From Nonomuraea glycinis (GTDB lineage: Bacteria > Actinomycetota > Actinomycetes > Streptosporangiales > Streptosporangiaceae), in the NCBI RefSeq assembly GCF_014646515.1, contig NZ_BMNK01000020.1, positions 62,001-126,000 of the forward strand: 64,000 bases of DNA. Reading direction: 5' to 3'. The position numbers and the translations under genes were made by a program. Positions within the stretch are counted from its first letter, which is position 1. Each line of letters starts with the position of its first letter. Positions 1 to 7,811 of this stretch are shown piece after piece. Under the pieces are notes generated by a model, which saw nothing but the letters and a program-made list of their open reading frames with translations, was not told where the DNA came from and did no database searches.

Positions 1-150
1 ATGCTCGACTTCTGCCTCGCCGTCACGCAGCGGATCCACGTCGCCGACACCGCCCTGCGGATCACCGGCGAGACGGCGCGGGCGTGGATGCGGATCGCGC
101 AGGCCTTCGCCGGGCCACCCGGAAAGGGACGAGAGCCACAATCGGGGTGA
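1..150 (+). CDS. 3' end of a gene cut by the window edge (unknown)
   Basis: Frame 1 is open from the first base to a TGA at 148-150 and encodes about 49 residues with a helical, Ala/Arg-rich composition. The first codon is ATG, but the gene probably starts upstream of the window. The short fragment shows no recognisable domain. It lies 42 bases upstream of the YccF gene on the same strand. Confidence 0.4.
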   Translation: MLDFCLAVTQRIHVADTALRITGETARAWMRIAQAFAGPPGKGREPQSG

Positions 151-192
151 TCCCTGATGAGCCGGGGGCCCCTGCGGTGACATGCTGTAAGC

Positions 193-588
193 ATGCGCAC
201 CATTCTCAACATCATCTGGCTCGTCTTCGCCGGCTTCTGGCTGGCCGTGGGATACGCCCTGGCCGGGATCATCTGCTGCATCCTCATCGTCACCATCCCG
301 TTCGGCCTGGCCTCGTTCCGGATCGCCGCCTACGCGCTGTGGCCGTTCGGCAGGACCGTGGAGCGCGACCCCGACGCCGGGGTGTTCTCCCTGCTGGGCA
401 ACATCATCTGGTTCCTCGTCGCCGGGATCTGGTTGGCCATCGGGCATGTGGTCACGTCCATCCCGCTGTTCATCTCGATCATCGGCATCCCGCTGGCCGT
501 GGCCAACATCAAGATGATCCCGGTGTCGCTGCTACCGCTCGGCGCACGCATCGTCGACAACGACCAGAGCAGGACGTCCGGGACGTAA
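193..588 (+). CDS. YccF-family (DUF307) inner membrane protein
   Basis: A 131-residue protein made of two similar halves. NIIWLVFAGFWLAVG near residue 5 and NIIWFLVAGIWLAIG near residue 70 each open a long hydrophobic stretch, giving roughly four membrane passes. This internal repeat and the length match the YccF family, whose biochemical role is not established. The ATG at 193 was chosen because it directly precedes the conserved N-terminal motif. A small inverted repeat (CATGC-TGTAA-GCATG, 181-195) overlaps the start codon and could affect initiation; that is inference. The next gene, also a membrane protein, follows after 39 bases, so the two may be cotranscribed. Confidence 0.9.
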   Translation: MRTILNIIWLVFAGFWLAVGYALAGIICCILIVTIPFGLASFRIAAYALWPFGRTVERDPDAGVFSLLGNIIWFLVAGIWLAIGHVVTSIPLFISIIGIPLAVANIKMIPVSLLPLGARIVDNDQSRTSGT

Positions 589-627
589 GCTGAACTGACG
601 ACTAACCGCGAAAAAGCGTTGGGTGCG

Positions 628-1560
628 ATGACGTCCACGGATGCGCCTAGCCGGTCCAAGAGGCGGCTCGCCTCTACTGCCCGTGCCGGGTTGAGCTGGG
701 TAAACGGCACGACCTCGTGGGCGCTCGTGCGCGCGACCACGAATGCCGGCGTGACCTACCGGGTGACCGGTCTGGCCGGCGAGGCGGCGTTCTTCGCGCT
801 GCTGTCGCTGCCGCCGTTCGTGCTGGGGCTGATCGGCGTGCTGGCCAAGATCGGCACCTGGATCGGCGGCCAGCAGGTGCGGGAGATCGAGGCCTGGGTC
901 ATCGACCGGGCCGGCCTGCTGTTCACCGAGGACACGATCACGAGTGTGGTCCGGCCGCTCCTCAGTGACGTGCTGCGGGACGACGCGGGCAAGGTGTCGA
1001 TCATCTCGCTCGGCTTCCTGCTGTCGCTCTGGTCGGGCTCGCGCGCCCTGTACGTCTACGTCGACCTCATCTCCGTCGCCTACGGCCTGGGCGAGGAGCG
1101 CGGCATCATCCGCACCCGGCTGATGTCCTTCGGCCTCTACGTGGTCGGCCTGGTCATCGGCATCATCGTGATGCCCATCCTGGTCATCGGCCCCACCCTG
1201 CTCAAGGGCGCGGTGCCGGGACAGTACGGCGGCCTCATCGAGCTGCTCTACTGGCCGGTGGTGATCGTCGGCTCGGTGCTCTTCCTGACCGTCCTCTACC
1301 ACGTGAGCGTGCCGGTGCGGACGACGTGGTGGCGGGAGCTGCCGGGGGCCATCCTGGCGCTGTTCCTGTGGATCGTCGGCGCCGCCGTGCTGCGGGCCGT
1401 GCTGGCCGCCTGGTTCTCGCCCGTCTCCGTCTACGGCTCGCTGGCCGCGCCCATCGCGGTGCTGCTGTGGCTCTACATCACCGCGCTGGCCGTGCTGATC
1501 GGAGCGCTTCTCAACGCCGAGGTGGACCGCCTGTCCGGCGGCGTCGGCCGCGCCCGATAG
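628..1560 (+). CDS. YihY/virulence factor BrkB family membrane protein
   Basis: About 310 residues. A basic N-terminus (RSKRRLAS) is followed by a soluble segment and about six hydrophobic helices, including LMSFGLYVVGLVIGIIVMPI and the C-terminal PIAVLLWLYITALAVLIGAL. The segment VTYRVTGLAGEAAFFALLSL is typical of YihY/BrkB proteins. The family was once annotated as ribonuclease BN, but that activity belongs to another protein and the true role is unknown. I chose the ATG at 628; a TTG three codons upstream (619) is in frame. The C-terminal GxLLNAEVDR motif is present, so the protein appears complete. Confidence 0.88.
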   Translation: MTSTDAPSRSKRRLASTARAGLSWVNGTTSWALVRATTNAGVTYRVTGLAGEAAFFALLSLPPFVLGLIGVLAKIGTWIGGQQVREIEAWVIDRAGLLFTEDTITSVVRPLLSDVLRDDAGKVSIISLGFLLSLWSGSRALYVYVDLISVAYGLGEERGIIRTRLMSFGLYVVGLVIGIIVMPILVIGPTLLKGAVPGQYGGLIELLYWPVVIVGSVLFLTVLYHVSVPVRTTWWRELPGAILALFLWIVGAAVLRAVLAAWFSPVSVYGSLAAPIAVLLWLYITALAVLIGALLNAEVDRLSGGVGRAR

Positions 1561-1611
1561 CGGCTCCCGGCCGATCGCCGTGCGGGAGGGGCCGTCCACC
1601 TCCGATATCGT

Positions 1612-1692
1612 CAAAGATGACGCGACTGGCGCATTGGGTGGGATCGACCACCGGGGAGCGGAAGGAGCGGAGGCCGTGCGCCTGGGTCTTCG
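1612..1692 (+). promoter_or_regulatory. ZTP (pfl) riboswitch upstream of glyA
   Basis: The hallmark blocks of the ZTP/ZMP-sensing pfl RNA occur in order: GCGACTGGC (1622-1630), a hairpin GGGTGG-GATCGA-CCACC running into CCGGGGAGCG (1651-1660), a purine-rich linker, and GTGCGCCTGGGTC (1676-1688). The GGCG of the first block can pair with CGCC of the last block, the expected pseudoknot. ZTP riboswitches are known to control glyA and other one-carbon/purine genes, and glyA follows here. No U-tract terminator is visible between the aptamer and the AGGAGAG ribosome-binding site at 1710-1716, so translational control is more likely than termination (inference). Confidence 0.85.
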
Positions 1693-1718
1693 CAAGATGT
1701 CAATGTGACAGGAGAGTC

Positions 1719-2969
1719 ATGAGTTCTCTCGCTAGCGTCGACCCGCAGATCGCCGAGCTCATCCAGGCGGAGGAGCGCCGCCAGGCCGACACCGTCAAGC
1801 TGATCGCCTCGGAGAACTACGTTTCCAAGGCCGTGCTGGAGGCCACCGGCACGGTCCTGACCAACAAATACTCCGAGGGCTACGCGGGCAAGCGCTACTA
1901 CGAGGGCCAGCAGGTCATCGACCAGATCGAGACCGTGGCCATCGACCGGGCCAAGTCGCTGTTCGGCGTCAACCACGCCAACGTCCAGCCCTACTCCGGC
2001 TCGCCCGCCAACCTGGCGATCTACATGGCGTTCCTGCAGCCGGGCGACACCGTGCTGGGCATGGGCCTGCCGTTCGGCGGCCACCTCACGCACGGCTGGT
2101 CGGTCTCGGCCACCGGCAAGTGGTTCAACCCGGTCCGCTACGGCGTCCGCCAGGACACCGGCCGCATCGACCTCGACCAGGTCAGGGAGCTGGCCCTGGA
2201 GCACCGGCCCAAGCTCATCTTCTGCGGCGGCACCGCCATCCCGCGCACCATCGACTTCGAGGGCTTCGCGGCCATCGCCCGCGAGGTGGGCGCCGTACTG
2301 GCCGCCGACATCGCGCACATCGCCGGCCTCGTCGCGGGCGGCGCGCACCCCTCGCCCGTCGGCCACGCCGACGTCATCTCCACCACCACCCACAAGACGC
2401 TGCGCGGCCCGCGCGGCGCCATGCTCATGGCCACCAGCGACGAGCACGCCACCGCGCTCAACAAGGCCGTCTTCCCGGGCCTGCAGGGCGGCCCGCACAA
2501 CCACACCACCGCCGCCATCGCCGTGGCGCTGCGCGAGGCCTCGACCGACGAGTTCAAGGCCTACGCCCACCAGGTGGTCGCCAACGCCAAGGCGCTGGCG
2601 GAGGAGCTCGCCGCGCGCGGCTTCGACCTGGTCTCCGGTGGCACCGACAACCACCTGATCCTGCTCGACCTCACGCCCAAGGGCATCGGCGGCAAGCCCG
2701 CCGCCAAGGCGCTCGACCGGGCCGGCTTGGAGACCAACTACAACACCGTCCCGTTCGACACCCGCAAGCCCTTCGACCCGTCGGGCATCCGCATCGGCAC
2801 GCCGTCGGTCACCTCGCGGGGCATGCGGGAGGCCGAGATGCGGCAGATCGGCGCCTGGATGGACGAGGTGGTCACCGCCCTGTCCAAGGGCGACGCCGAG
2901 GACGTCATCGCGCGCGTCCACCACGAGGTGAGCGAGCTCACCGCGCAGTTCCCCGCCCCCGGCCTGTAA
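1719..2969 (+). CDS. glyA: Serine hydroxymethyltransferase
   Basis: A 416-residue PLP enzyme that interconverts serine and glycine while charging tetrahydrofolate with a one-carbon unit in the cytoplasm. Visible hallmarks are LIASENY near the N-terminus, the YAEGYP-equivalent KYSEGYAGKRYYEG, and the PLP-binding STTTHKTLRGPRG with the Schiff-base lysine near residue 226. The length is normal for the family. The ATG at 1719 is preceded by AGGAGAG. The upstream ZTP riboswitch indicates that the gene responds to the purine intermediate ZTP/ZMP, which accumulates when 10-formyl-THF is short. A strong bidirectional terminator follows the gene. Confidence 0.97.
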   Translation: MSSLASVDPQIAELIQAEERRQADTVKLIASENYVSKAVLEATGTVLTNKYSEGYAGKRYYEGQQVIDQIETVAIDRAKSLFGVNHANVQPYSGSPANLAIYMAFLQPGDTVLGMGLPFGGHLTHGWSVSATGKWFNPVRYGVRQDTGRIDLDQVRELALEHRPKLIFCGGTAIPRTIDFEGFAAIAREVGAVLAADIAHIAGLVAGGAHPSPVGHADVISTTTHKTLRGPRGAMLMATSDEHATALNKAVFPGLQGGPHNHTTAAIAVALREASTDEFKAYAHQVVANAKALAEELAARGFDLVSGGTDNHLILLDLTPKGIGGKPAAKALDRAGLETNYNTVPFDTRKPFDPSGIRIGTPSVTSRGMREAEMRQIGAWMDEVVTALSKGDAEDVIARVHHEVSELTAQFPAPGL

Positions 2970-3032
2970 GCCGGCGAGCACGCCGACGCCCCGCCGCACA
3001 GAAGTGACACCGCCGGCCAAGTAGATCAAAGA

Positions 3033-3076
3033 AGGACCGGCCCCATGGTCACAGATGTGATCATGGGGCCGGTCCT
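3033..3076. terminator. Bidirectional terminator between glyA and the NmrA-type gene
   Basis: A 20-bp stem (3033-3052 with 3057-3076) has a single G-T wobble and a four-base loop (AGAT). It lies between two convergent genes and ends six bases before the stop codon of the minus-strand gene. There is no long U tract, as is usual for actinobacterial terminators. Confidence 0.8.
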
Positions 3077-3081
3077 GTCGT

Positions 3082-3945
3082 TCAGCGCAGTGCCTCGGGG
3101 TGGGCTGCGAAGTAGTCGGCGATCGATGTGGGTGTGCGGCCGGTGAGGCGTTCGACCACGTGCGTGGTCACGTCGAACCAGCCGTCGCGCTTGTACGTCC
3201 CCAGACCCGTCCATCCCTGGACGTACATCTCGGGGAGTCCGCGTGCGGACAGCGTCGCGGCCAGGTCGGCGTCCGATACCGGCTCGCAGCGGACCGGACG
3301 GCCGGTGACCTGGGCGAGCGCGTCGGCCACATCCGTGTCCGTCACCGCCTCGGGGCCCGTGACCTCGAGGAGTTGCCCCTCGTAGCCGCCCTCGGCCAGT
3401 ACGGCCGCGGCCACGGCGGCGCTGTCGTCGCGGGTGATGTGCCCCACCCGGCCGTCACCCGCGTTGCTGGGCAGGACGCCGGTGGCGACGGCGATGGCGG
3501 GCACGCCGACGAGGTTCCACATCTCCGGCCACTGGTTGAACCGCAGCGCCGTGAACGTCAGCCCCGAATCGGTCAATAGTCGCTCGGTCTCTTTGTGGTT
3601 CTGGATGAGCGCCTGCGGCTGGCCTGGCTCGCCAGCCCTGGCGAACGACGTGTAGATCACGTGACCCACCCCGGCCTTGGCCGCTGCCTCGATGGCGTTG
3701 ACGTGCCCGGGAGGCGCCCCGCTGAGCGAGCCCATGCTGATCATCAGCAGCCGCTCCGCCCCCTCGAACGCGCTGGGCAGACTCGCCGCATCGTCGAAAT
3801 CGGCGTAACGGGCGGCCACGCCGAGGTCGGCGACGGCCTCAGGGGTACGGGACAACGCCACCACACGGGCGGCGTCCACCCGCTGGAGAAGGTGCTCGAC
3901 AGTGCGGCGTCCGAGTTTGCCGGACGCTCCGCTGACCACGATCAC
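3082..3945 (-). CDS. NmrA-like NAD(P)-binding reductase (QorB-type)
   Basis: A 287-residue Rossmann-fold protein of the atypical short-chain dehydrogenase class. The dinucleotide-binding motif GASGKLG lies at residues 6-12. Conserved stretches such as VIYTSFARA, LRFNQWPEM and GRVGHITRDDSA fit NmrA/QorB-type NAD(P)H:quinone oxidoreductases and redox sensors. The substrate is not known. It is divergently transcribed from an HxlR regulator, a very common pairing in which the regulator responds to quinones, aldehydes or other electrophiles and controls the reductase. The 76-base gap between the starts holds both promoters. The protein appears complete. Confidence 0.88.
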   Translation of the reverse strand: MIVVSGASGKLGRRTVEHLLQRVDAARVVALSRTPEAVADLGVAARYADFDDAASLPSAFEGAERLLMISMGSLSGAPPGHVNAIEAAAKAGVGHVIYTSFARAGEPGQPQALIQNHKETERLLTDSGLTFTALRFNQWPEMWNLVGVPAIAVATGVLPSNAGDGRVGHITRDDSAAVAAAVLAEGGYEGQLLEVTGPEAVTDTDVADALAQVTGRPVRCEPVSDADLAATLSARGLPEMYVQGWTGLGTYKRDGWFDVTTHVVERLTGRTPTSIADYFAAHPEALR

Positions 3946-4021
3946 GATAAGTCCTCCTTAGGTCGAGGTGCGTACCCTGATCATTGGCCAGCAGGCACAA
4001 GGTCCGAAAGAAGGCACATCT

Positions 4022-4393
4022 ATGTCCACTGCCGCCATCACCGTCCCCGTCACGGTGGCCGATCACGAGAACTGCCCCGTGACCAGCGTCTTGCGCCGGG
4101 TGGGAGACAAGTGGAGCGTCGTGATCCTGTCGGTCCTGGCGCACGGCGCGCACGGCTTCAACGAGCTGGACCGATCCGTGGAGGGCCTCAGCCGCCGCAT
4201 GCTCACCCGTACGCTGCGCGCCCTCGAAGAGGACGGGCTGATCAGCCGCACACCCCATTGGAGCGTGTCGCCACGTGTCGACTACGCGCTCACCGACCTG
4301 GGCCGCTCCTTCCTGGAGCAGGTGCGCGCCCTGGGACTGTGGGCCCTCGCACACCGGTCCGATCTCGAAGCCGCACACACTCATCATGGTTAG
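4022..4393 (+). CDS. HxlR-family (DUF24) winged-helix regulator
   Basis: A 123-residue MarR-like winged-helix protein. CPVTSVLRRVGDKWSVVIL is the HxlR signature around the redox-sensitive N-terminal cysteine. It is followed by GFNELDRSVEGLSRRMLTRT, the recognition helix region, and the wing around residue 80. The ATG at 4022 is preceded by AAGAAGG; a GTG 18 codons upstream lacks the family N-terminus. It probably controls the divergent NmrA-type gene and itself. The imperfect palindrome GGTGCGTACC at about 3968 lies between them as a candidate site, but it is weak. Confidence 0.9.
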   Translation: MSTAAITVPVTVADHENCPVTSVLRRVGDKWSVVILSVLAHGAHGFNELDRSVEGLSRRMLTRTLRALEEDGLISRTPHWSVSPRVDYALTDLGRSFLEQVRALGLWALAHRSDLEAAHTHHG

Positions 4394-4434
4394 GCAGCGG
4401 CGATATCACTGGGTGCCCTGCCCAGCGGTGGAGG

Positions 4435-5148
4435 TCAGACCTCGACGGTGAGGATCTTGCGGCCCGCCGTGGTGAGGACCTCGAAGTGGTCGATCTTCTC
4501 CACCGGAAGGGCGGCGGCGCCGTGCATGTAGAGGGGGTCGGGGGAGCCCGGGACACCGTAACCGGGGGACGGCACCGCCCAGCCCATCATGACGCGGCGT
4601 TCGCCGTTCTTGCCCACGGCCACCAGCTCGCACTCCAGCGGCCCTTTGACGCCCGACAGCTGGATCGCCGCGTGCGTGCCCCAGCCCTTGGACTCCAGCA
4701 CCAGCCCGCCGCTCACCCCGTCGGCGCCGACGCCGGGCAGCGGCGTGCCCATGGCGTAGAACTGCTCGGCGGGCCCGAGTTGCGCGGTGTGCGCGGCCGG
4801 CGGCGTGCTCTCCCCGCCGAACTGGGCGCCGATCGTGAGGCCGCCCAGCACCAGGGTGACGGAGGCCGCCACGCCGATCACGAACGTGCTTCTGCGGGTG
4901 CGCCGGTCGGCGGCCTGCTTGCGGCGCAGCATGTCGATCACTTCGGGCGGCCGCCGCCCCCGGAGAGGGGGAGCGTCCTCCACGGGCCCGAGCCCGGTCA
5001 GCGCGTGGGCCACGCCGGACAGCTCCGTCAGCTCCACCTCGCAGGACCGGCAGCGGAGGAGGTGCGCTTCGAACGCCAGCCGGTCGTCTTCGTCCAGCAA
5101 GCCCAGGGCATAGGCGCCCACGTCGGTGTGCTCCACTCGCGAGTTCAA
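4435..5148 (-). CDS. Zinc-type anti-sigma factor (RskA-like, membrane)
   Basis: A 237-residue anti-sigma factor. The N-terminal zf-HC2/ASD domain carries HLLRCRSC (H-x3-C-x2-C), which binds zinc and holds the sigma factor. One transmembrane segment follows at about residues 88-108 (FVIGVAASVTLVLGGLTIGA), then an extracytoplasmic RskA-like domain (SKGWGTHAAIQLSGVKGP). It would sequester the partner ECF sigma factor at the membrane until it is degraded. The start is a TTG overlapping the sigma stop codon by four bases; a GTG four codons later is an alternative. The tight overlap indicates translational coupling and matched stoichiometry. Confidence 0.93.
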   Translation of the reverse strand: MNSRVEHTDVGAYALGLLDEDDRLAFEAHLLRCRSCEVELTELSGVAHALTGLGPVEDAPPLRGRRPPEVIDMLRRKQAADRRTRRSTFVIGVAASVTLVLGGLTIGAQFGGESTPPAAHTAQLGPAEQFYAMGTPLPGVGADGVSGGLVLESKGWGTHAAIQLSGVKGPLECELVAVGKNGERRVMMGWAVPSPGYGVPGSPDPLYMHGAAALPVEKIDHFEVLTTAGRKILTVEV

Positions 5149-5744
5149 GCCGTCACCCCCCTCTCCTCCAGAGCGACCCGCAGGGCGCGGACCGCGTAGT
5201 AGACCCGGGACTTCACGGTGCCCACGGGAATGCCGAGCACCTTGGCGGCGTCGTTGACCGACCGGTCGCGCAGGATCGTCTCGTTGAGGATCTCGCGATG
5301 GGCCGGTGACAACGCCTTGAGCGCTTCGGACACGACCACCTGATGCAGGAGGCCCTCCATTTCATCGGGCACGGGCAATGTCGCCAGCGGCCCGTCGCCC
5401 AGCTCCTGGGGCCGGACCTCCCGTCGCCGTCGGTCATCGATCACAATACGTCTGGCCACCGTCGCGAGCCAGGGCATGAGCGAGGTCGCCTCCGGGTCGA
5501 GCCGCTCGGCGCTGCGCCAGGCCCGGATCATGGTCTCTTGTACGACGTCCTCTGCCCACTGCCTGTCGCCCGCGGTCAGCCGGATCACGAAGGCCAGCAA
5601 AGGCCGATGATACTGCTGATAGAGCTCGGACACGATCACGTCGGGGTCAGGGCGTACGCGTCTCAGCCACTGGCGTAACCGCGGTTTGCCCATGGGGGCT
5701 GCTCCCTCGGCCGAGGGTGGGGGATACGTGCTCAGTCGCATCAT
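5145..5744 (-). CDS. ECF-type RNA polymerase sigma factor
   Basis: A 199-residue sigma-70 family protein with regions 2 and 4 only. Region 2 is about residues 40-105 (HRPLLAFVIRLTAGDRQWAE, then DVVQETMIRAWRS). Region 4 is about 130-190, with helix-turn-helix NDAAKVLGIPVGTVKSRVYYA. Together with the RskA-like anti-sigma it resembles the SigK/SigL-type group, but I do not assign a symbol. Two starts are possible: ATG at 5744 (used here), or an ATG 17 codons later that still keeps region 2 intact. Upstream is a good ECF-type promoter, suggesting autoregulation. Confidence 0.93.
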   Translation of the reverse strand: MMRLSTYPPPSAEGAAPMGKPRLRQWLRRVRPDPDVIVSELYQQYHRPLLAFVIRLTAGDRQWAEDVVQETMIRAWRSAERLDPEATSLMPWLATVARRIVIDDRRRREVRPQELGDGPLATLPVPDEMEGLLHQVVVSEALKALSPAHREILNETILRDRSVNDAAKVLGIPVGTVKSRVYYAVRALRVALEERGVTA

Positions 5745-5773
5745 TCCCCTTTCTCGAGTCCGTCGGGAGGAAG

Positions 5774-5797
5774 TACGGCCGGCATACCTGTCGGGTT
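5774..5797 (-). promoter_or_regulatory. Candidate ECF promoter of the sigma/anti-sigma operon
   Basis: Read on the minus strand, AACC (5797-5794) is separated by 16 bases from CGTA (5777-5774). This matches the AAC-N16-CGT pattern of actinobacterial ECF promoters. It lies about 30-50 bases upstream of the sigma start, as expected for autoregulation. Inferred from sequence pattern only. Confidence 0.5.
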
Positions 5798-5830
5798 CAA
5801 TCGATCGGGGATCATTGACCGGAAATTCGA

Positions 5831-5860
5831 TTGCGTCCTCCGCGGGCGGATGCGTAGAGT
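5831..5860 (+). promoter_or_regulatory. Candidate housekeeping promoter for the leader ORF/rsgA transcript
   Basis: TTGCGT (5831-5836) and TAGAGT (5855-5860) are spaced 18 bases apart, fitting a principal-sigma promoter. Transcription would begin near 5867 and run through the small leader ORF and hairpin into rsgA. Confidence 0.45.
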
Positions 5861-5899
5861 CACTCCAACGACCGGCGATTGAGCGAGGAGGTGGGGACC

Positions 5900-5953
5900 A
5901 TGCGGACTGTGCTGTTCGTCATGCCGTCCATCAGCCTCCGGGTGCTCGCCTAG
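5900..5953 (+). CDS. 17-residue leader peptide upstream of rsgA
   Basis: A short ORF, MRTVLFVMPSISLRVLA, starts with ATG at 5900 and ends with TAG at 5951-5953. It is preceded by a strong ribosome-binding site (GAGGAGGTGGGG, 5885-5896), much better than anything in front of rsgA. It lies inside the rsgA 5' leader, directly before a stable hairpin. The arrangement suggests a translated attenuator or a ribosome-loading uORF. There is no run of one amino acid to name a regulatory ligand. Not recognised as a known leader family. Confidence 0.5.
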   Translation: MRTVLFVMPSISLRVLA

Positions 5954-5955
5954 AC

Positions 5956-5984
5956 CACCCGGGTTCCTTCTCAACCCAAGGGTG
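5956..5984 (+). promoter_or_regulatory. Leader hairpin between the uORF and rsgA
   Basis: CACCC-GGGTT (5956-5965) pairs with AACCC-AA-GGGTG (5973-5984), ten pairs with a two-base bulge and a seven-base loop. It is followed by a pyrimidine-rich stretch (TCATTCCGTTGCTTTT). It begins three bases after the leader stop codon, so a ribosome terminating there would affect folding. It could be an attenuator or could mask rsgA initiation; inference only. Confidence 0.5.
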
Positions 5985-5992
5985 TCATTCCG

Positions 5993-7090
5993 TTGCTTTT
6001 CGATCTTTCTCTGCTCGGCTGGACCGCGTCTCGCGCCGCCGAGCTGCCTGACGGCACCGTCCCCGGCCGCGTCTCACGGGTCGACCGCGGGGCCGCCGAA
6101 GTCATCGCCGCCGACGGCAGGCACCGGGTCAAGTACGGCGCCAGGGTGCGCCGGGCGTCGGCCGACGACCCCGTCGCACTGCCGTGCGTGGGCGACTGGG
6201 CCGCGCTGTCCGAGCTGCCCGAGGGCCGCTACGAGCTCGACCTGGTGCTGCCCCGGCACACCGCGTTCGTCCGTGGCGGCGTGAGCCGCGACTCGCGGGG
6301 CGGCCTGTCGGGCGACGGCCAGGGCCAGGTGCTCGCCGCCAACGTCGACGTCGTCTTCGTCGCCGAGCCGTCCATGCACTCCAACGACTACGCCGACCTG
6401 GGCCGCATCGAGCGGCTGGTGGCGCTGGCTTGGGAGTCCGGCGGCACGCCGGTCGTCCTGGTCACCAAGTCCGACCTGTTCGAGCAGGGCCTGGACGAGC
6501 TGCTCGCCGACGTGCGCACCGCCGCGCCGGGAGTGGACGTGCACGCGGTGTCCTCGCTGCTGGGCGACGGCGTCGAGCTGGCGCGCGGCTACCTGGAGGG
6601 CGCCCGTACGGCCGTCGTGCTGGGCCCGTCGGGCGCCGGCAAGTCCACCCTCGTCAACGCCCTGGCGGGTGACGGCGTGATGGAGACCCAGCAGGTGCGC
6701 GCGGGCGACGGGCGGGGCCGACACACCACCGTGCACCGGGAGCTCATCCCGCTGCCCGACGGCGGGCTCATCATCGACACGCCCGGCATCCGCCGGGTCG
6801 GGCTCTACGAGATGAGTCAGGGCGTCGACCTGGTCTTCGCCGACATCGAGGAGCTGGCCGGCGGCTGCCGGTTCGACGACTGCGGGCACGACAGCGAGCC
6901 CGGCTGCGCCGTACAGGAGGCGGTGGCGAGCGGGGAGCTGCCCGAGCGGCGGCTGCAGAGCTGGCGCAAGCTCCAGCGGGAGGCCGCCTGGATGGCCGCG
7001 CGCACGGACGCGCGGTTGCGCAAGGACCTGCAGAGCAAGTGGAAGATCATCCACAAGGAGATGCGCCGCGCGGGCCGCAACCGTCCGTAG
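5993..7090 (+). CDS. rsgA: Ribosome small-subunit-dependent GTPase A
   Basis: A 365-residue circularly permuted GTPase that helps late maturation of the 30S ribosomal subunit. It has an N-terminal OB-fold-like part (about residues 20-100). In the permuted order, the G4 motif VTKSD (about 158) precedes the P-loop GPSGAGKST (211-219) and the G3 motif DTPGIR. A C-terminal zinc module carries C-x4-C-x-H and a following C (GGCRFDDCGHDSEPGC). The start is a TTG with no clear ribosome-binding site, 40 bases after the stop of a well-initiated 17-codon leader ORF. The stop codon lies inside a short direct-repeat array. Confidence 0.93.
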   Translation: MLFDLSLLGWTASRAAELPDGTVPGRVSRVDRGAAEVIAADGRHRVKYGARVRRASADDPVALPCVGDWAALSELPEGRYELDLVLPRHTAFVRGGVSRDSRGGLSGDGQGQVLAANVDVVFVAEPSMHSNDYADLGRIERLVALAWESGGTPVVLVTKSDLFEQGLDELLADVRTAAPGVDVHAVSSLLGDGVELARGYLEGARTAVVLGPSGAGKSTLVNALAGDGVMETQQVRAGDGRGRHTTVHRELIPLPDGGLIIDTPGIRRVGLYEMSQGVDLVFADIEELAGGCRFDDCGHDSEPGCAVQEAVASGELPERRLQSWRKLQREAAWMAARTDARLRKDLQSKWKIIHKEMRRAGRNRP

Positions 7091-7128
7091 CGTCGTCCGT
7101 CCGTAGCGTCGCCACGTCCGTAGCGTCG
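7082..7128. repeat. Triplicated 14-bp repeat across the rsgA stop codon
   Basis: CGTCCGTAGCGTCG occurs exactly three times, at 7082-7095, 7098-7111 and 7115-7128. The first copy contains the rsgA stop codon (TAG 7088-7090), and the TAG of the third copy (7121-7123) is in the same frame. Spacings are 16 and 17 bases. Confidence 0.9.
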
Positions 7129-7169
7129 CGCGGTCGTGCGAAGCGTGGGTCAGCGGGTACGACCAGGGT

Positions 7170-7811
7170 ATGGAGCGCGTGTTCGTCGACCGTGTGGAGG
7201 CCGGTGAGCTGCTCGCCGAGCGGCTGCTCGCCATCCGCGACCCGGTGGTGCTCGCGCTGCCGCGTGGCGGGGTGGAGGTGGCCGAGCCGGTGGCACGCAG
7301 GCTCGGCGTCGCGCTCGACGTGCTCGTCACCCGGAAGATCGGCTATCCGCCGCAGCCCGAGCTGGGCGTCGGCGCGATAGCCGAGGGTGGCGAGCCGGTG
7401 TTCGACCTGCGCCTGCTGGCCCGGCTCGGTCTGACCCCCGAGGCACTGGCCCGCGTGGTGGCGGCCGAGCGGCGGGAGCTGGCCCGGCGGGTCAGGGTCT
7501 ACCGGGGTGAGCGGCCGCTGCCCGCCCTGGCGGGCCGCGAGGTGATCGTGGTCGACGACGGTCTCGCCACCGGCGCGACCGCGCGGGCGGCGCTGCGGAC
7601 GGTCGCCGCCGCCGGGCCCGCGCGGGTGACGCTGGCGGTGCCGGTCGGCGCCGCCGACACCGTGGCGGCGATCGGGCAGGAGGCGGACGAGGTGGTGGTG
7701 CTCTGCGTGCCCGCCCACTTCAGGGCGGTCGGCCAGTGGTACGAGCAGTTCGACCAGCTCACCGACGGCGACGTACTGAACGTGCTGGCCCGGAACCGGC
7801 CCAAGGGCTAG
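7170..7811 (+). CDS. Phosphoribosyltransferase-domain protein
   Basis: A 213-residue type I phosphoribosyltransferase fold. The PRPP-binding signature VIVVDDGLATGATA lies at about residues 125-138, with an N-terminal substrate loop ALPRGGVEVAEPVA at about 28-41. The family is widespread in actinobacteria and cyanobacteria, often near stress genes, and its base substrate is generally unknown; it is not a recognisable HPRT, UPRT or OPRT. The ATG at 7170 starts directly before the conserved region. The stop overlaps by four bases the stop of the convergent ATPase-like gene. A short repeat array lies immediately upstream. Confidence 0.88.
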   Translation: MERVFVDRVEAGELLAERLLAIRDPVVLALPRGGVEVAEPVARRLGVALDVLVTRKIGYPPQPELGVGAIAEGGEPVFDLRLLARLGLTPEALARVVAAERRELARRVRVYRGERPLPALAGREVIVVDDGLATGATARAALRTVAAAGPARVTLAVPVGAADTVAAIGQEADEVVVLCVPAHFRAVGQWYEQFDQLTDGDVLNVLARNRPKG

